From UMGS1851 sp900555605 (GTDB lineage Bacteria; Bacillota; Clostridia; UBA1212; UBA1255), in NCBI GenBank assembly GCA_902472555.1, contig CABROF010000013.1, forward strand, positions 1 through 38,505: a stretch of DNA of 38,505 bases. The letters run 5' to 3'. Made by a program: the position numbers and the translations under genes. The notes under the pieces were generated by a model. The model had not been told where the DNA came from. It did not search any database and worked only from the letters and a program-made list of their open reading frames with translations. This document shows, piece by piece, positions 8,843 to 18,597 of this stretch (within the stretch, counting starts at the first letter, position 1; each line of letters opens with the position of its first letter).

Positions 8843-10009
8843 TCAAAAACCGCTGTCCACCTGTATGACGCAGCAGTATCGGCTATCCTTTTCCTTCAGG
8901 CGGACAGTGATCTGATCCACTGCCTCCTTCCGGCGTTCCGCGGACATATCACAAGGCACCACCAGATCAAAGATCAGATTGATCCGATTCTCACCGTCTG
9001 TTATGCGGAAATCATGGATTGTAAAGGCAGGATCCACTGTCCTCACTATGTCCTCTACCATGGTCTTCAGCTGATTTGTGCGCCGGCAGTTTACGGAGAT
9101 CGGATCCATATGGATCACAAGCGTCAGACCAAGTGCATGATTTACACGCTGCTCTGCTTCATCGATTACTTCGTGTATATATACGATGTCCGCATCATCC
9201 GGGACCTCTGCATGTACAGAGGCAAAAATACGGCCCGGACCATAGTCGTGCACCATCAGATCATGTATGCCTACAATGCCGTCGCTTTCCAGAATCATCC
9301 GGTTCATCTCCCGGACCAGCAGCGGGTCAGGCGGATTGCCCAGCAGCAGCCCCACTACATCCTTTGCAATGCCGATTCCATTTACCACAATCAGAACGGA
9401 TACTGCAAGCCCCATTACGCCGTCCACCGGGAAATCCACAAAGTTACCGATCACAGCAGATATAATGACCACTGCCGTGGCCACCACATCGTTGATACTG
9501 TCGGAAGAAGCGGCCCGCAGGACACTTGAATGGATCTGCCTGCCCATATAGCGGTTATAGCAGAACATCCAAAGCTTGATCAGGAGCGATAAGGCTAAAA
9601 CAATCGTCAGGAGCAAACTGAACTGTACAGGCTCCGGGTCCAAAATTTTGCCGACAGACGTTTTAAACAATTCAAAGCCCACCAAGATAATGATAAACGA
9701 AACAATCAGCGACGAGATATATTCCATTCTGCCGTGGCCGAAGGGATGCTCCTTATCCGGACGCCGATTGCTCATTTTGGCACCGATAATCGCAATCAGC
9801 GAAGATCCCATATCCGACAGGTTATTAAAGGCATCGGAAAATACCGCAATGCTGTTCATCAATGTACCGATGGTGAGCTTGATGATAAATAATACGATAT
9901 TGCAGATTACCCCGAGAACCCCGGCCAGGACGCAGTAACGTTCCCGGACAGTCCGGTCCTCTGTATTTTGATAGTCTTTTATAAAGGTTCTGATCAGTCC
10001 TTTGATCAT
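8843..10009 (-). CDS. Cation diffusion facilitator, probable Mn(II) exporter
   Basis: A 388-aa inner-membrane antiporter of the CDF family, expelling divalent metal in exchange for protons. Six hydrophobic helices precede a cytosolic C-terminal domain (about 210-388). Site-A residues are Asn62 and Asp66 in helix 2 (FNNLSD) and Asp170 and Asp174 in helix 5 (DSIND). The N-D-D-D set is that of manganese exporters such as pneumococcal MntE, whereas zinc exporters carry His in helix 5. HPFGHGRMEY is the usual loop. ATG 10009 is chosen because AGGTG lies 6 nt upstream; a GTG at 10018 would overlap that site. It follows the V-ATPase D gene by 32 nt on the same strand and is probably the last gene of that operon. 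Confidence 0.85.
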   Translation of the reverse strand: MIKGLIRTFIKDYQNTEDRTVRERYCVLAGVLGVICNIVLFIIKLTIGTLMNSIAVFSDAFNNLSDMGSSLIAIIGAKMSNRRPDKEHPFGHGRMEYISSLIVSFIIILVGFELFKTSVGKILDPEPVQFSLLLTIVLALSLLIKLWMFCYNRYMGRQIHSSVLRAASSDSINDVVATAVVIISAVIGNFVDFPVDGVMGLAVSVLIVVNGIGIAKDVVGLLLGNPPDPLLVREMNRMILESDGIVGIHDLMVHDYGPGRIFASVHAEVPDDADIVYIHEVIDEAEQRVNHALGLTLVIHMDPISVNCRRTNQLKTMVEDIVRTVDPAFTIHDFRITDGENRINLIFDLVVPCDMSAERRKEAVDQITVRLKEKDSRYCCVIQVDSGF

Positions 10010-10041
10010 TCCATTCACCTTTTGCGCTGCCTTTCTTCTGA

Positions 10042-10659
10042 TTATCGGCTGATGATCCGTTTGATAACCTTCAGCCGGGCAAATTCTTCGCGCTCCTTTT
10101 CCTCAAGCGCGGCGGATATCTCCGCAATCAACCCAGTATAGCGCGGGATCATAATATTTTTCAGGGCATTTGCACGCGTCTGCGTTTTCATGACATTTTG
10201 CTGAAGTCTTTTTACACCGGAGCGCACCTCCGCAAGCTTGAGCGTGAGATCACGCACGCGGATAAAATGATGGCGCGCCTCATCCAAAGAAAGATTCGTT
10301 TGATATAAGCTCATGCTGGGGCGGATCCGCACCTCTCCCGTAGCGCGGACCATAGGAATCTCCACTCCCATAACGCTGTAAAATTTAATATCGATATCAT
10401 GTACCTCCGGAATACTGGCGGCAAGGGCCCCCACCCGGTCAATGCCCATGGTAATATTCGCCTCACGCAGCGCCGCATAAGCAGACGAAAACGTATCCGA
10501 AATCTCACTTTTAAGCGCATTCTCCTTCTCTGTAAGCTGAGACAATTCTCGCAGCAGCAGTTTGCGCTTGCGGTCCAGGAGATCATACCCCATAGCCGCC
10601 ATTTTCAAACTGTTTTTCGCGCTCATCAAATTTCCTTTTGTCGGTGTTCTGCCAGCCAT
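10042..10659 (-). CDS. atpD: V-type ATPase subunit D, central rotor stalk
   Basis: The 205-aa rotor subunit passing torque between the A3B3 head and the membrane ring. TPTKGNLMSAKNSLKMAAMGYDLLDRKRKLL is cut short here as TPTKGNLMSA then GYDLLDRKRKLL at the N-terminus; both are family signatures. Long helices at both ends form the coiled coil, with VNALKNIMIPRY-like sequence (NALKNIMIPRY) near the C-terminus. GGGAGGG precedes ATG 10659. It lies 49 nt after subunit B in the operon. Length is normal for the family. Confidence 0.93.
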   Translation of the reverse strand: MAGRTPTKGNLMSAKNSLKMAAMGYDLLDRKRKLLLRELSQLTEKENALKSEISDTFSSAYAALREANITMGIDRVGALAASIPEVHDIDIKFYSVMGVEIPMVRATGEVRIRPSMSLYQTNLSLDEARHHFIRVRDLTLKLAEVRSGVKRLQQNVMKTQTRANALKNIMIPRYTGLIAEISAALEEKEREEFARLKVIKRIISR

Positions 10660-10708
10660 GTAATCCCTCCCGGCCGTGTCATGATCATATCATTCATGTC
10701 GGCGCTTC

Positions 10709-12079
10709 TCAGCGCTTTAAATATTTTTGTACCAGCTCCGGAGACAGTCTGTCGAGCTGCTGCTCTCCTAAAATGTTCAGCAGCTTCCACCCCAGATTCA
10801 GGGTCTCCTCAATACTGCGGTTCTCTTCATAATCCTGTGACAGAAATTGCTCCTCAAAGCTTCTTCCGAATTCCATATAGCGGCGGTCGGTTTCGCTGAG
10901 CTCTTCCTCTCCGATCACCGATGCCAGCGCCCGAACCTCCTGTACTTTTGAATATGCGGAGAAGAGCTGATTTGCCACAGGTGCATGGTCCTCCCGGGTA
11001 TAGCCTTCTCCAATGCCGTCCTTCATTAAACGGGACAGGGAAGGTAAAATGCTCACAGGCGGGTATACGCCTTTTTGATGCAGGCTTCTGTCCAGCACGA
11101 TCTGACCTTCGGTAATATAACCGGTTAAATCCGGAATGGGGTGATTAATATCATCATTCGGCATAGTTAAAATCGGAATCTGTGTAATCGATCCTTTCCT
11201 GTCCTTCAGCATACCGGCCCGTTCAAAAATAGATGCTAAATCGCTGTACAGGTATCCGGGGTACCCCTTTCTGCTGGGAATCTCCCCTCGGGAAGAGGAT
11301 ATCTCCCGCAGCGCCTCACAATACGCCGTCATGTCCGTCAGGATCACCAATACATGATAGTCCTTCTCAAAAGCCAGATATTCCGCGGCCGCAAGGGCGC
11401 AGCGCGGTGTAAAGATTCGCTCCACCGCCGGATCATTCGTCAGATTCAGATACATCACGACATGATTCAGCACGCCGCTGTCTGCAAAGGAGTTCCGGAA
11501 AAATTCCGCCACCTCATGCTTGACGCCGATTGCGGCAAACACAACGGCAAAACGATCCTCTGTGCTGGCTAAACCGGCTTGACGTACGATCTGTGCAGCC
11601 AATTTGTCATGAGGCAGACCGTTTCCGGAAAAAACGGGAAGCTTTTGGCCCCGGATCAGCGTCATGAGGGCATCTACGCTGGAAATTCCGGTCTGGATAT
11701 AATCCCGCGGATATTTCCGCGCGATGGGATTCATCGGCATACCGTTCACATCGTATTTTACTTCTGAATATACAGGTCCCAGCCCGTCAGCCGGTCGGCC
11801 GGCGCCGTCAAACATTCTGCCGAGGATTTCTTCTGAAAGACTCAGCAGCAGCGGATGTCCCAAAAAACGCGTAGTGGAAGAGCCCAATGCCATGCCTCTT
11901 GTTCCTTCAAAAACCTGGATGGCAGCAACACCCTGACTGACATCCACAACATTTCCCAAGCGCATGCTGCCATCGTGCATATGAATCTCCACCAGTTCAT
12001 CATATGCCACATTTTCAATGCCCTCCAGGACGATCAGCGGTCCGTTGATCCGTTTGATCCCCGTATATTCGATAATCAT
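10709..12079 (-). CDS. atpB: V-type ATPase subunit B, regulatory nucleotide-binding subunit
   Basis: The 456-aa non-catalytic partner of subunit A in the peripheral head. It starts MIIEYTGIKRINGPL and has GRMFDGAGRP, the PMNPIARKYPRDYIQTGISSVD region (given here in part: IQTGISSVDALMTL), GQKLPVFSGNGLPHDKLA in place of a P-loop, and the TDMTAYCEALREISSSR segment (TDMTAYCEALREIS). The lack of a Walker A lysine motif distinguishes it from subunit A. GGGAGG precedes ATG 12079. The 93 nt between A and B hold nothing recognisable beyond the ribosome site. Confidence 0.95.
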   Translation of the reverse strand: MIIEYTGIKRINGPLIVLEGIENVAYDELVEIHMHDGSMRLGNVVDVSQGVAAIQVFEGTRGMALGSSTTRFLGHPLLLSLSEEILGRMFDGAGRPADGLGPVYSEVKYDVNGMPMNPIARKYPRDYIQTGISSVDALMTLIRGQKLPVFSGNGLPHDKLAAQIVRQAGLASTEDRFAVVFAAIGVKHEVAEFFRNSFADSGVLNHVVMYLNLTNDPAVERIFTPRCALAAAEYLAFEKDYHVLVILTDMTAYCEALREISSSRGEIPSRKGYPGYLYSDLASIFERAGMLKDRKGSITQIPILTMPNDDINHPIPDLTGYITEGQIVLDRSLHQKGVYPPVSILPSLSRLMKDGIGEGYTREDHAPVANQLFSAYSKVQEVRALASVIGEEELSETDRRYMEFGRSFEEQFLSQDYEENRSIEETLNLGWKLLNILGEQQLDRLSPELVQKYLKR

Positions 12080-12172
12080 ATGCTTCCTCCCACTTTCCCA
12101 TCGATTGAAATCTTCCGCACACCTGCCGCAGCAATTTCCGGAAAAATCGTGCCTCCTGCGGACCGGCGGTGC

Positions 12173-14005
12173 TTATGACTCCTGCCGCACACGGTCGTAC
12201 TCTCGCTTCAGCTCCCGCAGTCCGGTCTCAAATTTTGTCCGCATTTCTGAAAATGCCGACAGATTATCATTCGGTATCGTATATTTCATGGAAATACATT
12301 CTTCAAAATATCCTTTCTCCCGGATTACGGAGACCGGGATGCCGGACTTGACGAGTTCCTCACTTTTGTCGTATAAGAATAAAATCAGAGAAATCATGCC
12401 GTACTGTTTTTTCAGCGGTACAAAAGTATCCACCGGATGAAATGCGTTTTGCTGCAGGAACCCGGCACGTATCACCCTGCCGATTTCCAATACCAGCTTC
12501 TGGTCCTCTGGCATAACATCCGCCCCCACCAGCTTTACGATCTCCATCAGATCATTTTCCTCCTGCAGCAGCTTTGCCGTCCTGGCCCGATCCGTCAAAA
12601 AGCCTCTTCCGAGCTTCTCTACATACCATTTTTCCATGTCTCCCACGTATTCGCTGTAGCTGGTCAGCCAATGGATCGCAGGATAATGTCTGGAATACGC
12701 CAGCTCGCGGTCAAGTCCCCAGAAGCAGCGGACAAAGCGTTTTGTATTCTGTGTAACCGGCTCGGAGAAATCTCCGCCCTGGGGAGAGACGGCACCAATA
12801 ATCGAAACACTTCCGACACTTCCGTTATAGCTCACAGCACGGCCTGCCCGGCCGTAAAATTCAGACAGCCGCGAGGGCAGATATGCAGGAAAGCCTTCCT
12901 CTGCAGGCATCTCCTCCAAGCGTCCCGATATTTCCCGCAGCGCCTCAGCCCACCGAGAGGTGGAATCCGCCATAATCGCTACATCGTAGCCCATATCCCG
13001 ATAATACTCCGCAAGCGTAATTCCCGTATAAATAGAGGCCTCTCTGGCAGCCACCGGCATGTTGGAGGTGTTTGCGATCAAAACCGTCCGTTCCATCAGT
13101 GATCGTCCGGACCGCGGATCCTTCAGCTTTGGAAAATCCTCCAGGACCTCCGTCATTTCATTTCCACGCTCGCCGCAGCCGATATATACGATAATATCCG
13201 CATCACACCACTGGGCAAGCTGATGCTGCGTCATTGTCTTTCCGGTTCCGAAGCTGCCGGGGATTGCCGCCGTGCCGCCCCGTGCCAAAGGAAATAACGT
13301 ATCGATGACACGCTGTCCGGTAATCAGCGGTTCGTCGCTGCTCAGCCTTTTTTCAATGGGCCGCGGAATTCTTACAGGCCATTCGTGCGTCATCGTAACC
13401 GCTGCCGTGCTGCCGTCCTCCAGGCGGATTTTAGCAAGGATGTCATGAATCGTATAATCACCTTCCGGTACAATCTCCGCTATGATTCCCGATTTTCCGC
13501 CGCTCCCAGGCGTTTTCCTGTCGCCGAACAAATTGAGGGGAACCATGATACGGTGCCTGACCGATCCTGTTTCCGGCACTTCTCCTATGACAGTCAGCGG
13601 TCCGGCGGCTTCTCCCGCCTGTTTCAGCGGCTGAAAGTGCCATTTTCTCTCTCCGTCCAGCTTTTCACAGTTCTGTCCTTTTGAGATAAAGTCCCCGCTC
13701 AGCCCGTAAAGCGTTTTCAGCGGCCTCTGGATCCCGTCAAAAATATTTCCGATGATGCCGGGTGCCAGAGTGACGGTCAAGGGATGGCCGGTGGATATCA
13801 CAGGTTCGCCCGGATGCAGGCCGGAGGTACTCTCATAGACCTGTACCGTAGCCTCTTCCCCGTCGATGCTGATGACCTCTCCCACCAATTTCAAATCACC
13901 TGCCAGCACCACATCCTGTACGGCAATATCCGCCTTTCCCTTTGCTTTTACAACCGGACCGTTGATTCTCGATATCTGTTTATAATCCTTATTGCTCTGC
14001 AGCAC
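12173..14005 (-). CDS. atpA: V-type ATPase subunit A, catalytic subunit
   Basis: The 610-aa ATP-hydrolysing or ATP-synthesising subunit of the A3B3 head. It has an N-terminal barrel (ISRINGPVVKAKG), the non-homologous bulge typical of V/A-type A subunits (about 110-190) and Walker A GSFGTGKT (250-257, Lys256). YIGCGERGNEMTEVLEDFP, MADSTSRWAEALREIS and the EEGFPAYLPSRLSEFYGRAG region complete the active site. Walker A reads GSFGTGKT rather than the commoner GPFGSGKT, a mild variant. It starts at GTG 14005, with AGGAG 9 nt upstream and no better ATG. The subunit E stop is 12 nt upstream. Confidence 0.96.
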   Translation of the reverse strand: MLQSNKDYKQISRINGPVVKAKGKADIAVQDVVLAGDLKLVGEVISIDGEEATVQVYESTSGLHPGEPVISTGHPLTVTLAPGIIGNIFDGIQRPLKTLYGLSGDFISKGQNCEKLDGERKWHFQPLKQAGEAAGPLTVIGEVPETGSVRHRIMVPLNLFGDRKTPGSGGKSGIIAEIVPEGDYTIHDILAKIRLEDGSTAAVTMTHEWPVRIPRPIEKRLSSDEPLITGQRVIDTLFPLARGGTAAIPGSFGTGKTMTQHQLAQWCDADIIVYIGCGERGNEMTEVLEDFPKLKDPRSGRSLMERTVLIANTSNMPVAAREASIYTGITLAEYYRDMGYDVAIMADSTSRWAEALREISGRLEEMPAEEGFPAYLPSRLSEFYGRAGRAVSYNGSVGSVSIIGAVSPQGGDFSEPVTQNTKRFVRCFWGLDRELAYSRHYPAIHWLTSYSEYVGDMEKWYVEKLGRGFLTDRARTAKLLQEENDLMEIVKLVGADVMPEDQKLVLEIGRVIRAGFLQQNAFHPVDTFVPLKKQYGMISLILFLYDKSEELVKSGIPVSVIREKGYFEECISMKYTIPNDNLSAFSEMRTKFETGLRELKREYDRVRQES

Positions 14006-14017
14006 TGTTTCTCACTC

Positions 14018-14650
14018 CTATTTCAGGGACAAATTGCTCCAAGACAGAAATTCTTCCTTTTCCCGCAGCACATCCGAACGCATAGAGTTGTCGATTACTT
14101 TTCCGTATTCCGGGATCTCCACGCGGCAGCCGCCGATCAGATCTTCTGCAGCTGTTTCAATCATAACAGAGGCCCACATAAAAACACGCTCCGCCAGTCC
14201 CTGCACCATTTGCTTCCGCTGTGCGAAATCCTGTGCGGTCAGCAGAATTTTAACCTTTCCCTGGCGGTCTCCGAGATGCACCGCCGCCATTTTGAGCGCA
14301 GCCTCCGCCCGTTTTGTAAAATATACATCATATTCCGGGGTTTCCGTAAATGCCCGGAGTTTTTCCGTGAGCTCTGCAAATACGGAATCAATAATCTCGT
14401 TGCGCACATGGACCAGATGTGTCTGTCCTTTGTTCTTTGCCGCGGAAACAATAGACCGCGCCTCTTTTTTGACGTCCTCCATGCCCTTTAAGTACAGTTC
14501 TCTGGCCTCCGCCTCATACTGCTTCGCCGCCTCCCGGAGTACCTCTGCCGTTTTTGCATCGATCTCCGCCAGCATCGCATCCCGGTCCTGCGCGGCACGA
14601 TTAATCACGGTCCGCTCAAAGTTTCTTAATTTCACCTCAATGGAACTCAT
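14018..14650 (-). CDS. atpE: V-type ATPase subunit E, peripheral stalk
   Basis: A 210-aa stator subunit. The N-terminal two-fifths is a charged coiled coil (EIDAKTAEVLREAAKQYEAEA), followed by an alpha/beta C-terminal domain with IGGCRVEIPEYGKVIDNSM, the usual GG-x-V strand that touches subunit B. It would pair with the small coiled-coil subunit H encoded at the head of the operon. Its ATG overlaps the subunit F stop (ATGA), indicating translational coupling. Confidence 0.9.
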   Translation of the reverse strand: MSSIEVKLRNFERTVINRAAQDRDAMLAEIDAKTAEVLREAAKQYEAEARELYLKGMEDVKKEARSIVSAAKNKGQTHLVHVRNEIIDSVFAELTEKLRAFTETPEYDVYFTKRAEAALKMAAVHLGDRQGKVKILLTAQDFAQRKQMVQGLAERVFMWASVMIETAAEDLIGGCRVEIPEYGKVIDNSMRSDVLREKEEFLSWSNLSLK

Positions 14651-14931
14651 TTCTGCGCCTCCTCCTTCCCTGCCGCCGGCTGCAAAATCCCCCTGCCCGG
14701 TATCGTAACGACCAGCGGAAGCTTCTTATCCTTCAGCCTTTCATGCAGTGAACCGGCGGCCATCTCGTATATTTTTTCCGTCAGCAGCAAAATACCGATC
14801 TCTCCATCCGCCAGCACCCTTTTCAGGCAATTCTCCAGCGCGGCCTCATCCCGGACAATCTCGCCTACAACACCGGCAAGCCGAAGTCCCGTGACAGTAT
14901 CGTTGTTATCGCTGATCAGAAACATTTTCAT
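14647..14931 (-). CDS. atpF: V-type ATPase subunit F
   Basis: A 94-aa rotor-associated subunit that binds subunit D and influences nucleotide exchange. MKMFLISDNNDTVTGLRLAG is the standard opening, followed by GEIGILLLTEKIYEMA and PLVVTIPGR. ATG 14931 is chosen because GGGGG lies 8 nt upstream; an in-frame GTG nine bases earlier is too close to that site. Length is normal. It overlaps subunit E by 4 nt. Confidence 0.92.
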   Translation of the reverse strand: MKMFLISDNNDTVTGLRLAGVVGEIVRDEAALENCLKRVLADGEIGILLLTEKIYEMAAGSLHERLKDKKLPLVVTIPGRGILQPAAGKEEAQK

Positions 14932-15012
14932 TACGGACACCCCCTTTTCACGCGAGCATCGAACACGGCCGGAACAAATTGCCGGCGCATAGAAAAAGCG
15001 CTGCTCGTCTGC

Positions 15013-15474
15013 TCAGACTTTGTTCAAAATCATAATGGAAATAATCAGGCCGTATATTGCGATACCCTCCGCAAGGCCGACAAAAATCAAGGTTTTACCC
15101 AGCAGCTTGGAATCCTCGCTGATAGCCCCCAGCGCAGCGGAGCCGGCTACAGCCACCGCAATTCCGGCACCGATGGTGGCAAGGCCGGTGGAAAGCGCCG
15201 CAGCCAGATACGCCATGCCATCCCCACTTGACGAATCAGACGCGGTCTCCGTACCCGCCCCAGGCGATCCCGCTTCTCCGGAAGCAAATGCCATGCCGGA
15301 AAACAGCACGATCGAAGCAACCAAAATTAAGCTTGCCATCAGCGCCATATTCATTTTCAACGCTGTCTTCAGGTAACGGTTAGATCCCTTTCTTTCAACG
15401 ATGCGTTTGGAAAAAATTCCGACGAGCACTGTCACGGCAATTACGAATACCATAATTCCTACTATAAATTCCAT
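15013..15474 (-). CDS. atpK: V-type ATPase subunit K, proteolipid rotor ring
   Basis: A 153-aa ring subunit that carries ions across the membrane. Four hydrophobic helices are visible (about 1-21, 43-66, 87-117, 124-150). The C-terminal hairpin is canonical: GAGIAVAVAGSAALGAISE, then FVGLAEGIAIYGL with the ion-binding Glu136. The N-terminal hairpin lacks the glycine-rich pattern and has an acidic/Ser-rich loop (about 66-86), so only one carboxylate per four-helix unit is present, as in many V-type K subunits. The Gln/Thr residues used for sodium are not evident, so proton use is possible but unproven. AAGGAGG precedes the start. Confidence 0.9.
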   Translation of the reverse strand: MEFIVGIMVFVIAVTVLVGIFSKRIVERKGSNRYLKTALKMNMALMASLILVASIVLFSGMAFASGEAGSPGAGTETASDSSSGDGMAYLAAALSTGLATIGAGIAVAVAGSAALGAISEDSKLLGKTLIFVGLAEGIAIYGLIISIMILNKV

Positions 15475-15573
15475 GACCTCAAATCCTCCTTAAAATATTC
15501 TGCCGGTCCCTTCCGGCGGGAAGCAGTCTCAAAATCAATTTATTTACGCGGCTTTCGCCGCAGGTAGACCGTT

Positions 15574-17487
15574 TTATTTTTCGGCCTTCTGAATCGGAAC
15601 ATAGGCTCTGCCTTCTCCGGAATAAAACCGGCTGAACAATTCATAGTAAACGAGCCGCAGGCCCTGAATGCCCACAATCAGGCCCTCCAAGCATATGATC
15701 AGCACATTTCCGATGATCATCACCACAATTCTGCCGGCCCCGCTGGCCATTTCGGACAGAATCAGCACTGCCATAGACAGACCGACGTGATTGATTGCAA
15801 ACGCGCTCAGACGCACGAAGGAGATTGTATTGCTGGCAAAGCTGAGGAGCATATCCACCATTTCAAAAATCGTCTCAATAAAAAAGCTTCCTTTTTCCTT
15901 CGGCAGAATATGTTCTTTTCTGTGGATCAGATTCTCCAGGGGATGCTTGAAAAAAATCAGCAGGAAAGGAATCAGCAGCAGGACCGCCAGCACGCCGGCG
16001 GATACCCATAGGCTGCCGTTCAGAAGGAATCCCACGATCGTGCCGATAATCACGATGTAAAAGATCATGCCCGCAAGACCGTTTCTGTCAAACAGCACAC
16101 GGCCGGCATCCTTTGCCTTGATGCCATTTGCGATATTCAGTACCATACCGAACAGCAGCAAAACCACCCCAAAGCCGATGCCGAGGATCAGCATGGTGTT
16201 GATATTTGCACTTTCAATGGGATTCATAAACAGCGGCTTAATAATATCCTCGTAAGAAAAAATACTGCCGTAAAGGAATCCGAAAATGACAGCCGAAATA
16301 CCTCCGCCGGTAAAGACGCCGCCCAGCGGCGATTTTCTGCGCATCAAAATAATTCCGGCGATCAGAAAAATAAGCCCCTGTCCTACATCTCCGAACATAA
16401 ATCCCGTAATAAAGCAATAAATAAACGCAATAAACGGCGTTGGATCGATTTCATCATAGGACGGCAGCCCGTACATGGTGACCACGGTCTCAAACGGCCT
16501 GAAAATCGCGTTATTTTTCAGTTTTGTCGGCGGGGTGGACGCGGACGGCAGGTTGTCATTGTCTACAATGGCAATGACATTGGGATCCTTATCGATCAAG
16601 GGCTGCATCTTTTTCAGCACCTGGGACGGAATCCAGCCCACGATATAAAAAGATTCCCGATTAAACGCCACGTATTTCCGAATTTCATATACCTGGTCCC
16701 GCTCCTCTAAAAGCCGGCAGAGCTGCTTCAGAAGCGTCTGATGATCAGAAGCATACGCCGCAATCGCGCCTGCCAGCTGTACGGATCTTGCTGTTTTTTC
16801 ATTGATCTCGTCATTGATCTGCGCGCTGATTTCCTTCGGCGTACCGTTCAAATTATCCGGGATCCGGATCCGTTCGAATTGAAGGCTGTTGAATAGTCCG
16901 TCTACCTTTACTTCAAATTCCGAAGGCATAATATACAGTAGATATTCATATTCCTTGTCTTCCGAAACGTTCATCATAATAACATCCAGGCTTTCCAGGT
17001 ACAGGCTCAGCCTTTCATAATTGCGCCGCGGAAGCCTGCCGAAGCGTATTTTAAAGAACCGCAGATCAAACAATCCCGACAGGTCGGCGTCAATATTCCC
17101 GATCTGCGCAAGCTGCGCCATCAGATGCCTGCGCTCTGCAATTTCATCGTCAATTGTCCGTTTTTCGTTCTGATAAAAAGCAAAGCCCTCCTCAAGCTTT
17201 CGGAGCCGTTCGCCGATTTCATCAAAGCTCCACTCCCGCATTTTAGCCGGTATGGGTACCTGTGTATCTTTGATGTTCAGTCCCTGCATAATGTCGCCGC
17301 AGCGGCGTCTGAGCTCCGTACATGGGTTAGAACCTTTATATGCATACAACCCGCGTACATTCGTCAGCGCACTCATGGCAAACTCAGGCTGCATACCGAA
17401 GTCTTCCGTCATATACTTGTTGATGAATTCATCCAGATACTCTTTGTTGCCCACAAAGTTGACATAGGTCATTTTTTCAATTGCCAT
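15574..17487 (-). CDS. atpI: V-type ATPase subunit I (a-subunit), stator ion channel
   Basis: A 637-aa protein with a cytosolic N-terminal half (about 1-340; MAIEKMTYVNFVGNKEYLDEF, then long coiled coils near 85-110 and 225-270) and a membrane half of about seven or eight helices (345-620). Landmarks are PFIAFIYCFITGFMFGDVGQG and SNTISFVRLSAFAINH with the essential Arg, matching the half-channel helix of V/A-type a-subunits. It forms the ion path with the K ring. It overlaps the end of subunit C by 11 nt. Confidence 0.94.
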   Translation of the reverse strand: MAIEKMTYVNFVGNKEYLDEFINKYMTEDFGMQPEFAMSALTNVRGLYAYKGSNPCTELRRRCGDIMQGLNIKDTQVPIPAKMREWSFDEIGERLRKLEEGFAFYQNEKRTIDDEIAERRHLMAQLAQIGNIDADLSGLFDLRFFKIRFGRLPRRNYERLSLYLESLDVIMMNVSEDKEYEYLLYIMPSEFEVKVDGLFNSLQFERIRIPDNLNGTPKEISAQINDEINEKTARSVQLAGAIAAYASDHQTLLKQLCRLLEERDQVYEIRKYVAFNRESFYIVGWIPSQVLKKMQPLIDKDPNVIAIVDNDNLPSASTPPTKLKNNAIFRPFETVVTMYGLPSYDEIDPTPFIAFIYCFITGFMFGDVGQGLIFLIAGIILMRRKSPLGGVFTGGGISAVIFGFLYGSIFSYEDIIKPLFMNPIESANINTMLILGIGFGVVLLLFGMVLNIANGIKAKDAGRVLFDRNGLAGMIFYIVIIGTIVGFLLNGSLWVSAGVLAVLLLIPFLLIFFKHPLENLIHRKEHILPKEKGSFFIETIFEMVDMLLSFASNTISFVRLSAFAINHVGLSMAVLILSEMASGAGRIVVMIIGNVLIICLEGLIVGIQGLRLVYYELFSRFYSGEGRAYVPIQKAEK

Positions 17488-18526
17488 AATCCACCCCCGT
17501 GATCAGGTATCGTCTGATTTCAGACGGTCCGATCCGATACCGAACCCCCTCTACAATCGTAATGATATTCCGGATATCGATTTCTTTCAGATAAAGATAT
17601 GCCGCAATCGTCGTAAAATTATAAGCGCTGCGGCGGATCTGCCGCATATACATACGGCATAAATAGTCTGTCACCCGCCGGTCCCATTCCACATCCCTGC
17701 TGTTTGCAAACAGCCTGCTGTAGCGCGTTTCCGCAACCACGCGCTCAAAATCCGCAACAGAGCTGTCCGCAAGGCGCAGCAGCTGCTCCTTTCTGATTTT
17801 ATACTTGTTCGGCACCAAATGGCGCAGCGTTTCTTCTTTTGAAAAATGATAGTATTTCTTATAGCGGTATGTCCAAAGAATGTTCTGCGCATCAATCTCG
17901 GAGCCCCAAAAATTTTCAGCTGCCTTCAGGTCGGTTCCGGATAAATATTTCTTGGCGCCCTCTTTCAACCGCCGGAAATAATATTCATCCAGCGCTTCCT
18001 CCATATCGAAGGTACTGATGTCCTCGCGCAATACCAGCGGCGTCAATACCTGATCGTATCCCGTGCCGCGCAGCGCTTCCAACAGCTGCATAAAATGCTT
18101 TGCTTCCAAACAGCGAAACAGGTCAAACTGCCTGCTGTAGGAAAGGTCCATCTGCAGCACCTGGCTCGGCACCGGAATTCCTGTATAAATACTGCGGATG
18201 ATTCGTTTCAGGATGTCGATTTCCACCCGTGCCATCAGCAGCGCCATCATTTTCTTTTCCTTGGCGCCTAACATCGCAGACAATTTTTTCGCGTCAACAA
18301 TCAGCGCCGCATGAAATGCGTTCTCCAGGCTGCTCCGGTGTACGGAAGCCTCCGAAATATCCTTCAGCGTTTCTGCATAACCGCCGTTCTCCTTCAGCCA
18401 GCGCACAATGTCGCCCACTCTGGACATGGACATCAGCAGTTCATAATTCTCTGCTGTCAGCAGCCTGCCGTACATCCCGCGCATTTTTGTAATAACCGCA
18501 CTGTAGCTTAAAATTGTGGCTGCCAA
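17477..18526 (-). CDS. atpC: V-type ATPase subunit C (d-like), rotor cap
   Basis: The funnel-shaped subunit joining the central stalk to the K ring (AC39/d family). MYGRLLTAENYELLM near the start and IAAYLYLKEIDIRNIITIVEG near the end are family landmarks. The frame is open to ATG 18640, but that start overlaps subunit H and adds an unrelated leader. TTG 18526 has GGGAGG 8 nt upstream and gives an N-terminus matching Thermus subunit C, with Tyr at about position 8. GTG 18550 is a second option. Length from TTG is 349 aa, near normal. It lies second in the operon, before subunit I, rather than between E and A as in Enterococcus hirae. Confidence 0.88.
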   Translation of the reverse strand: MAATILSYSAVITKMRGMYGRLLTAENYELLMSMSRVGDIVRWLKENGGYAETLKDISEASVHRSSLENAFHAALIVDAKKLSAMLGAKEKKMMALLMARVEIDILKRIIRSIYTGIPVPSQVLQMDLSYSRQFDLFRCLEAKHFMQLLEALRGTGYDQVLTPLVLREDISTFDMEEALDEYYFRRLKEGAKKYLSGTDLKAAENFWGSEIDAQNILWTYRYKKYYHFSKEETLRHLVPNKYKIRKEQLLRLADSSVADFERVVAETRYSRLFANSRDVEWDRRVTDYLCRMYMRQIRRSAYNFTTIAAYLYLKEIDIRNIITIVEGVRYRIGPSEIRRYLITGVDYGN

Positions 18527-18597
18527 ATGCTCCACCTCCCGAATAAACACAGCTTCCCTTCCAAGGAAAATGATAAATCGTCGAATGCAGTTTTCCT

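Noticed and set aside
8832..8846. TTGAT/ATCAA hairpin between spo0A and the CDF gene as a bidirectional terminator
   Set aside because: Only a 5-bp AT-rich stem without U-runs; too weak to call.
8828..9529. 233-aa plus-strand open frame
   Set aside because: It is exactly antisense to the CDF exporter, whose frame has strong family motifs; the plus-strand peptide is His/Tyr-rich nonsense without a ribosome site.
13992..14708. Long plus-strand frames opposite ATPase subunits A, E and F
   Set aside because: They are shadows of well-recognised minus-strand ATPase genes; the Ser/Arg-rich translation has no family features.
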